From the NCBI RefSeq assembly GCF_000002235.5, contig NW_022145611.1, positions 7,280,242-7,344,241 of the forward strand: a stretch of 64,000 nt of DNA, read 5' to 3'. How positions within the stretch are numbered: position 1 is the first letter of the stretch; each line of letters starts with the position of its first letter. Of this stretch, positions 57,971 through 64,000 are shown piece after piece. Under the pieces are notes generated by a model. The model was not told the DNA's origin. It saw only the letters and a list, made by a program, of their open reading frames with translations, and searched no databases. Origin of the DNA: Strongylocentrotus purpuratus (Eukaryota > Echinodermata > Echinoidea > Camarodonta > Strongylocentrotidae). A program made the translations under genes and the position numbers.

Positions 57971-58672
57971 GCGCCGGTTGGAGAGGATAGTTAGTTGGAG
58001 TGGCTCTTATTGTTTGTTTTCCCCCTTTTTATTATGTTGTCACTGACATTTTGTAGCCATGATGCAGTCACATAGGGCAGGGTAGATCCAGGCTTCTGTA
58101 AGAGGGGGGGGGGGGGTCACAATTCTGAAAAAAAAATTGATAATTAAATTAATAAAAATAGTATTCCATGGGAGGGGAGGGGGTGTGCATTTTGGGGTCT
58201 CGTGTTTGATAGGGGCCTACATCCTCCAGATGTTTATGTACTGAAGGTATGCCAAACTTGGTTTTAAAGTAGATATTCATTGATTTTAAAAACTAACTTT
58301 ATTTTCATTATTACAAAGTTTAAACTTTGATTCGACAAGGTTATCAAAATTCAATGCTTGGAAACATTCGAAGTACTGATTATTATAAATTACAAAACGC
58401 TTAAATACAGCCCCGGCATAGCACCTGAAGAGCTCTCCGAAGGCTGCTGAGATGTGTGAGATCACAGTATGGACATGACTTGCACAAGCAGACGATGTCC
58501 GATGACATCTCACACATTTTCAGTGCCTGTGTTTTCATCTTCTCACTCATCTCACTCTAAACCCGCGCATGGTTTTATTTTGATGACAAATGCAGCGATA
58601 CAAAAATAAAGGAATCTGTCGCTTGTAAACAAAATAAGACGCCATTGTATATTCAGCTGCACACACCGCAGT

Positions 58673-61600
58673 ATGTTTGGCGTTTCAAGAGGGAACAAAG
58701 GGCGCCGCTCAGTGGCGACCACCACTGGATTTGTTCTCCCCATCTTTTGGATTATTTGTTACTATTTTGTCTTATTTTGTGAGTGCACTTTGACCTTCAT
58801 CATGTTTTCCATAACTGTGAGATTAGCCATGGCTACCTTTTGGATATTTTTGATCCTCGCATCGGTGTTTTTGACTGGTTCTGCCCTGAAAGTCGAACAC
58901 CAACTGAATAGCCTTGTATACACACGGACTGAGATACTCAACCTACGCGGCGCCACGGGGGATGCCCGACCCCTCGGATATGAGGACTTTCCACCCGAGA
59001 TCAAACCACGTAAGAGAGGTAAGAGGGGCGGAATAAGGACAAGGCTGAGAAAGAGAGGAACAAAACCGGCCCTCCCTTCAATAATATTGGGGAATGTACG
59101 CTCGTTGCCTAATAAGATGGAAGAACTTGAAACACTTTCTAGATACATGAACGAATACCGAGATTCTTGTCTATTGGCATTTACAGAAACATGGTTGAAA
59201 GAAAGCATTCCCGACAATGTTATTGATATTCCACATTTTGATGTAGTAAGAGGAGACAGAACAGAACAGTCAGGGAAAAGCAAAGGAGGAGGCGTATGTC
59301 TATATATCAACCAAAAGTGGTGTAATAATTGGGATGTCAAGGATGTCGTTTGTCTGCCCGATATTGAACTCATTACAGTGGGACTCCGACCTTTCTATCT
59401 TCCCCGTGAATTTCTCCAGATATTCATTACTGTGGTCTACATTCACCCCCGTGCTGATGTTGAAATTGCCAGTGAATTACTAGCTGCTAAAGTAAATCAT
59501 CATGCTTCGTTGTCCCCTGATGCCCCTACATTCATAATGGGTGACTTTAACCAATGTCACTTGAATGGTGTACTTCCCACGTTTGAACAATATATTGACA
59601 TACCAACAAGAAATGGAGCTACCCTAGATAAGTGCTATGGTAACATTCCTAAAGCATACGTTGGAAAACCGTGTCATCGTCTAGGAAAGTCCGATCACCA
59701 AAACATCTGCTTACTACCGGCTTACAAGCAAAAGTTGAAAAGAAGCCGGCCCGTCACTAAGCAACGGTACGCGTGGACTGATGACTCAACGGAGGAACTC
59801 CGAGCAGCCTTTGACTGTACGGACTGGGATCTATTGTTCAACTCAGCGAGCTCACTAGACGAAGCCACTGATGCTATCACAAGTTATGTCAAGTTTTCTG
59901 TCGACTCGATTATACCCCTTAAAACGTTTAAAATGTTTCCCAACAATAAGCCATGGGTTACAAAGGAACTCCGGGACCTGCTGAAGGTAAAGAATGGTGC
60001 ACTCATCAATGGTAACAAGACGCGTGTCAAAGAGGTACAAAGGGAAATTAAACGCTTAGTTGACTCTTGTAAAATGTCTTATAAAAACAAGCTCGAAAAT
60101 AACTTTCGAAATAACAAACCTGCTGCTGCCTGGAAAACGATGGAGGTGATTACTGGGTATAAACCAAAGCCCAAGACTCTGGGATTTGACATAACACAGG
60201 ACTTTGTCAATGAACTGAATGACTTCTATTGTAGATATGATAAAAAGTTTACAGTTGAAAATGACGTAATTGCACTCAGACTAAGGCAAATGTTAAGTGA
60301 ATCTGAAAATGTAATTTGTATCTCTGAACATGATGTTAGGCGATGTTTTGGGGCACTTAAAACTAATAAAGCCCCAGGGCCTGACGGTATCTGTAACAAA
60401 GTACTCAAGCTTTGTAGGGATCAGTTAGCCGGGGTATTTAATGAACTTTTCAACCATTCACTGGAAAGGGGACATATCCCGACTCTTTGGAAAACATCCC
60501 TGATAAAACCAATTCCTAAAGGGAAGAAAGTGAAGGAACTTAATGACCTTCGACCCATTTCACTCACTTGTAGTGTTATGAAATGTTTCGAAAAGATCAT
60601 GATGAAGTACCTTCTTGAATACACTTCCCCCTACATTGACCCCATGCAGTTTGCATACAGATGTAAGAGAGGAGTTGATGATGCAGTACTAACATACCTA
60701 CATAAGGTATATGCCCATTTAGACAAGGCTAAGACCTATGTAAGATCCACTTTCGTGGATTTTTCTAGTGCTTTCAACACTATTATCCCCCACCTTCTGA
60801 TAAACAAACTCATTGATATGGAAGTCCCTCCCCAGTTAAGTCTGTGGATACAAAGTTTTTTAAGTGACAGACCACAGAGAGTGGTCTTAGGTAACGCCTT
60901 ATCCTGTCCAAGAATTGTAAATACAGGGGCGCCCCAGGGCTGTGTCATCTCCCCCGCGCTCTTCTCCCTCTACACAAGTGACTGTCTATGTAATGTAGGA
61001 GAGTGCAGTATCATCAAATATGCGGATGATACTGTAATCACAGGTTATCTTTCTGAAGATGTAGACCCATACGTTAAGGTTATAGATGAGTTTGTTAAAT
61101 GGTGCAATGACCACTTCCTAATACTAAACGTAACTAAAACAAAAGAGATCATAATTGATTTTCGCCGAAACCCCTTCGATCATACCCCGATTTTGATAAA
61201 TGATACTCCTGTAGAACAAGTTACAGAGTACAGGTATTTAGGTACTACTATCTCAAAGTCACTTGATTGGACTAAGAACATTGTAGACATCCAAAAGAAA
61301 GCCAACCAGAGACTATACTTTATTAGGGTAATGAAAAACTTAAGAGTAGATAGTAAGTTGATAGAACTGTTCTTTAAGTCCCTAATTCAGAGTGTCCTAA
61401 CCTTCAACCTAATTTGCTATTATGCAAACGCTAAAATTGCTGCCAAGAAACTACTCGAACGTCCCAGAAAGGCAGCAAAACGTATCACAGGAGCCGATCT
61501 AACATCCATAGAAGATCTGTATCAGAAAAATGCCCTTTCTAAAGTAAAACAAATAATGCATGACCCCTCGCACCCACTGAATGAACACTTCAATTATAAC

Positions 61601-61744
61601 AGATCCGGGAATACGCCTGTGCACACCACGAACCCAACGTGCACGTTTCCGAAGATCCTTTATCCCCGACTCCATTCATCTTTTCAATTCCAAAGCAAAA
61701 CGTGTTTGATTACTATGAACCTACCATGTAATGTATCAATATAA
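58673..61744 (+). CDS. L2-type LINE ORF: endonuclease and reverse transcriptase
   Basis: 1023 codons without a break. Residues 84-134 hold a basic stretch (PRKRGKRGGIRTRLRKRG) usual in front of L2 endonucleases. The endonuclease begins about 136 (SIILGNVRSLPNKMEEL), with ETW about 172-174, GDFN 290-293 and SDH 340-342. The reverse transcriptase shows NKAPGPDG at 565-572, DFSSAFNTIIPHLL, GAPQGCVISPALFSLYTSD and YADD at 783-786. A hydrophobic run lies at about 19-72 upstream of the basic part; the native start may instead be Met44 or Met53, the first part being 5' leader. The protein would drive its own element's retrotransposition. No defect is visible, so the copy may be young. Confidence 0.93.
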   Translation: MFGVSRGNKGRRSVATTTGFVLPIFWIICYYFVLFCECTLTFIMFSITVRLAMATFWIFLILASVFLTGSALKVEHQLNSLVYTRTEILNLRGATGDARPLGYEDFPPEIKPRKRGKRGGIRTRLRKRGTKPALPSIILGNVRSLPNKMEELETLSRYMNEYRDSCLLAFTETWLKESIPDNVIDIPHFDVVRGDRTEQSGKSKGGGVCLYINQKWCNNWDVKDVVCLPDIELITVGLRPFYLPREFLQIFITVVYIHPRADVEIASELLAAKVNHHASLSPDAPTFIMGDFNQCHLNGVLPTFEQYIDIPTRNGATLDKCYGNIPKAYVGKPCHRLGKSDHQNICLLPAYKQKLKRSRPVTKQRYAWTDDSTEELRAAFDCTDWDLLFNSASSLDEATDAITSYVKFSVDSIIPLKTFKMFPNNKPWVTKELRDLLKVKNGALINGNKTRVKEVQREIKRLVDSCKMSYKNKLENNFRNNKPAAAWKTMEVITGYKPKPKTLGFDITQDFVNELNDFYCRYDKKFTVENDVIALRLRQMLSESENVICISEHDVRRCFGALKTNKAPGPDGICNKVLKLCRDQLAGVFNELFNHSLERGHIPTLWKTSLIKPIPKGKKVKELNDLRPISLTCSVMKCFEKIMMKYLLEYTSPYIDPMQFAYRCKRGVDDAVLTYLHKVYAHLDKAKTYVRSTFVDFSSAFNTIIPHLLINKLIDMEVPPQLSLWIQSFLSDRPQRVVLGNALSCPRIVNTGAPQGCVISPALFSLYTSDCLCNVGECSIIKYADDTVITGYLSEDVDPYVKVIDEFVKWCNDHFLILNVTKTKEIIIDFRRNPFDHTPILINDTPVEQVTEYRYLGTTISKSLDWTKNIVDIQKKANQRLYFIRVMKNLRVDSKLIELFFKSLIQSVLTFNLICYYANAKIAAKKLLERPRKAAKRITGADLTSIEDLYQKNALSKVKQIMHDPSHPLNEHFNYNRSGNTPVHTTNPTCTFPKILYPRLHSSFQFQSKTCLITMNLPCNVSI

Positions 61745-61874
61745 ATGTATATGCCATGAATACTGCATCCAACTATTTACTAACGTTTGAGCCAGTAACT
61801 ACAACTTATGTGTCATCAATAAACTTAACAATAATAACGATGCCGGTATTAATTATACTATTGAAAATGGTAAT

Positions 61875-61875
61875 C

Positions 61876-61922
<47 letters not shown>
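61875..61922. repeat. (AAT)n microsatellite in the LINE 3' UTR
   Basis: A run of about 15 AAT units just after the LINE ORF. Confidence 0.95.
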
Positions 61923-61923
<1 letters not shown>

Positions 61924-62205
61924 TCATGTATTTATTATCATTTTAAGATTTAATATGGAATAATCAATGAATATTAAATAATTTAGCTTCATATTTTGTA
62001 AAATGGAATCTGATATTATCTCTTCAACCAACATACTGCCATATATACAGTGGCTTACTCACATATTATCTCATTCTTTATGTATGCTTATCATAATGTT
62101 CATGTTTATCACTGTCTTGTAATATTTCATGTATATATTTGTATTGTAATACTCTGTAACCAGTGGAAAACAAATTTCCTGTAAAGGACAATAAATTCTT
62201 ATACT

Positions 62206-62895
62206 TAATATCATTCCGGGTGTTTTTCAATTTGTAAGTCTGGTTTCTTTGATTGTTAATTAACCCCTATCCTGTGTATTTACAAGCAAAAGATTTTAAT
62301 TATCAGAATCGGGTCATATCCCCTTTTGAATGGTTTGACATGCCATTACATTTATATAAACTAAACTTATTATAATTTGACAAATAATAGCTTTGCAATT
62401 ATGTTCATTCTTTATGGGATGTCGTCTGCTTGGGCAGTATTGGTCCATATAGTGACGTGATTAAAACATCGTTATTTTTCCGGCGAATCTCTCGTATATC
62501 CCAGCTGCTATGGAGGTGGTTGTATTTGTATTTTTATAAATCACCCTATATGTAGTTGACCTAAAACTTGTACGATGGCCATCTGTTAGCTTACCAGTTT
62601 CTAGTGATACATTAGTTGACATATTTGTGATTTTCTTTGAATTTCACCTTTAAAAGGGAGCATATAAGTCAGTCCTGGCCCCTCCCCTGAAATCCTTCCC
62701 TGAGGGGGAAATTATGATGCCCTTTTTTCCATCTATTTTGAGCTTTTGACAAGATATTTCATTTTGTGGGGGGGGGGGGGAATGCCCAATTTTCCCCCGG
62801 CTACATCATGAATGACTGAAATAAGCAGGAGACTGCATGACTAATGAAGAAAGAGAACTTCAAATTTCAGACTATTTTTCTTGAGAAAGTGCTGA
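62206..62895. other. HAAO intron sequence without gene
   Basis: AT-rich, with one G-run at 62769-62781. No coding motif or element end is seen. Confidence 0.6.
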
Positions 62896-62897
62896 TT

Positions 62898-63357
62898 ACC
62901 GTAAATCTCCGTGTATAAGGCGCACACGCGGGGAAGGACTTTCATTTAACATCGAGGTGCAGTTGAAGGCGCCGATTTGTGCTTGTGAACTTGTCACAAA
63001 TAAAAGTAACAATGTCGTTTTTAGAAGAATGTGTAAGATCATTAATGTAAATTAAAAACAGTAGAGTACCTAAGATAAAACCTTGTGGTACGCCGAAGCA
63101 AAATTGGAGGAATTATTATTATAAACTACAAATTGAGATCTATTAGAAAGATTACTTTCAAACCAAGATGACAGACAAATTTGAGTGTTGTTCTAGTTTC
63201 CGAGTGGTAAGTCAACACACCGATTACTGAGCTGGGAGACATTGCCAGGCATAGCGCCATAATACTTTTTTTTTTTGTACCTGTGTATAAAACGCACCCC
63301 CAACTTTCAATTTTTTTCGGCGGCAAAAAAGTGCACCTTATACACAGAGATTTACGG
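62898..63357. mobile_element. TA-flanked MITE carrying a LINE fragment
   Basis: CCGTAAATCTCCGTGTATAA at the left end is inverted near-perfectly at the right end (TTATACACAGAGATTTACGG), with TA on both sides. The interior 62985-63205 holds LINE sequence, so the element is composite. Confidence 0.8.
62985..63205 (-). mobile_element. LINE reverse transcriptase fragment
   Basis: On the - strand: NRSQFVVYNNNSSNFAS, then in the next frame FGVPQGFILGTLLFLIYINDL, the GVPQG block of a CR1/Jockey-type reverse transcriptase. It is truncated on both sides and carries a frame change. Confidence 0.75.
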
Positions 63358-63601
63358 TAGTCAAGCTCAAGCTTTCTCAGACAATCAGATTGAGAAGCAC
63401 CAAATGTTAATTGGATCAGTGTACTTAATTTCTTCTCATGCCTTTAATAATCTCCTGTATATCATCCCTGTCGATCCAGATCTTCCTTTTGCCGAGTTGT
63501 ATTCCCCATTCTCCTCAGAGGCAAGCAGACACTGTTGGTTTGGTGCTAGAGAGAGAGCGCGATCTGGAAGAGAAGGATGGGCTGAGGTGAATAAAGGAAA
63601 C

Positions 63602-63603
<2 letters not shown>

Positions 63604-63638
<35 letters not shown>
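63604..63638. repeat. (AT)n microsatellite
   Basis: A pure TA run in HAAO intron 3. Confidence 0.95.
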
Positions 63639-63640
<2 letters not shown>

Positions 63641-63691
63641 TTCAATGTTTGATGCTGTCCATCTCTACCAAAATTCAATGTAAATGTAATA

Positions 63692-63777
63692 CAGTTGAAC
63701 CTGTCTATAGCGACCGCCAAAGGGAAACACAAAAAGTGGCCTTTGTAGACAGGTGGTCACTAAAGCAGGTTTGACTG
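63692..63777. mobile_element. 86-bp Tc1/mariner-type MITE
   Basis: CAGTTGAACCTGTCTATAG and its inverse at the right end (AAGCAGGTTTGACTG), each bordered by TA. The whole element folds on itself. Confidence 0.8.
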
Positions 63778-64000
63778 TAATAATAATAATAATAAAAACG
63801 GTGTTTATAAAGCACTTACCACCAAAGTTTCTAAGCGCTATAACAAACAAAATATGATGATTAACAATAACATATTAAACAAAACAAAAAAGTGCAAATA
63901 AACCTACAAATTACAATACATATGAAATACACATCAATGTGAACAGAGTAAGTTAATCATCAAAAGCAATTTTGAATAAATGAATTAATTTATTTATTAA

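Larger units (their letters stand above)
58560..62205 (+). mobile_element. L2-clade LINE, apparently full coding length
   Basis: One long ORF (58673-61744) with endonuclease and reverse transcriptase, then a 3' UTR with an (AAT)n tract and a terminus TTTCCTGTAAAGGACAATAAA that can form a small hairpin typical of L2/CR1 3' ends. The 5' limit is not marked by a target duplication I can see. It lies in HAAO intron 3 in the same orientation. Confidence 0.85.

Noticed and set aside
58762-59373. 203-codon open frame on the - strand
   Set aside because: It is the antisense shadow of the LINE ORF and shows no family resemblance.

Overview
The window is animal nuclear DNA: interrupted genes with GT-AG introns, intron-rich spacing, tRNA genes with internal A and B boxes, and many transposable elements. 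The genes, the L2-type LINE, the hAT-like, TTAA-target and Tc1/mariner-type short elements and the abundance of ACATGTAC strings fit a marine invertebrate deuterostome, most likely an echinoderm. The species cannot be fixed from the sequence alone.

Layout. (1) 1-10820, + strand: the last six coding exons of a protein phosphatase 1 beta catalytic subunit gene (PPP1CB), followed by a long AT-rich 3' region to about 14.8 kb. (2) 14.9-22.4 kb: a transposon- and tRNA-rich stretch with a MITE, an RTE-like LINE fragment split by a 1.54-kb hAT-like element, a TTAGGAA-type minisatellite, and tandem ~700-bp units each carrying tRNA-Ser(GCT). (3) 22.8-43.6 kb, - strand: two tandem catechol O-methyltransferase-like genes, each resolved here into four exons with a small first exon far upstream. 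They are copies of one ancestral segment and differ by element insertions present in only one copy. (4) 42.8-52.7 kb: a further duplicated block with tRNA-Ser(GCT) genes at 48.3 and 52.4 kb. The second block keeps the flanks of the COMT segment but I find no COMT exon in it. A nested TTAA-flanked MITE cluster and a composite CT/CA satellite lie here. (5) 55.3-64.0 kb, + strand: the first three coding exons of 3-hydroxyanthranilate 3,4-dioxygenase (HAAO). Its third intron carries an L2-clade LINE with an uninterrupted 1023-codon frame, a tRNA-derived SINE and several MITEs.

The three protein gene families are ordinary host metabolism or signalling: a PP1 phosphatase, S-adenosylmethionine-dependent catechol methylation, and the kynurenine-to-quinolinate branch. 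I see no operon-like functional link between them. The distinctive signal is structural: repeated co-duplication of a COMT gene with a tRNA-Ser(GCT) gene, within which elements have inserted with readable target duplications. No LTR element, retrovirus-like copy, Polinton, CRISPR array or bacterial-type operon was recognised.
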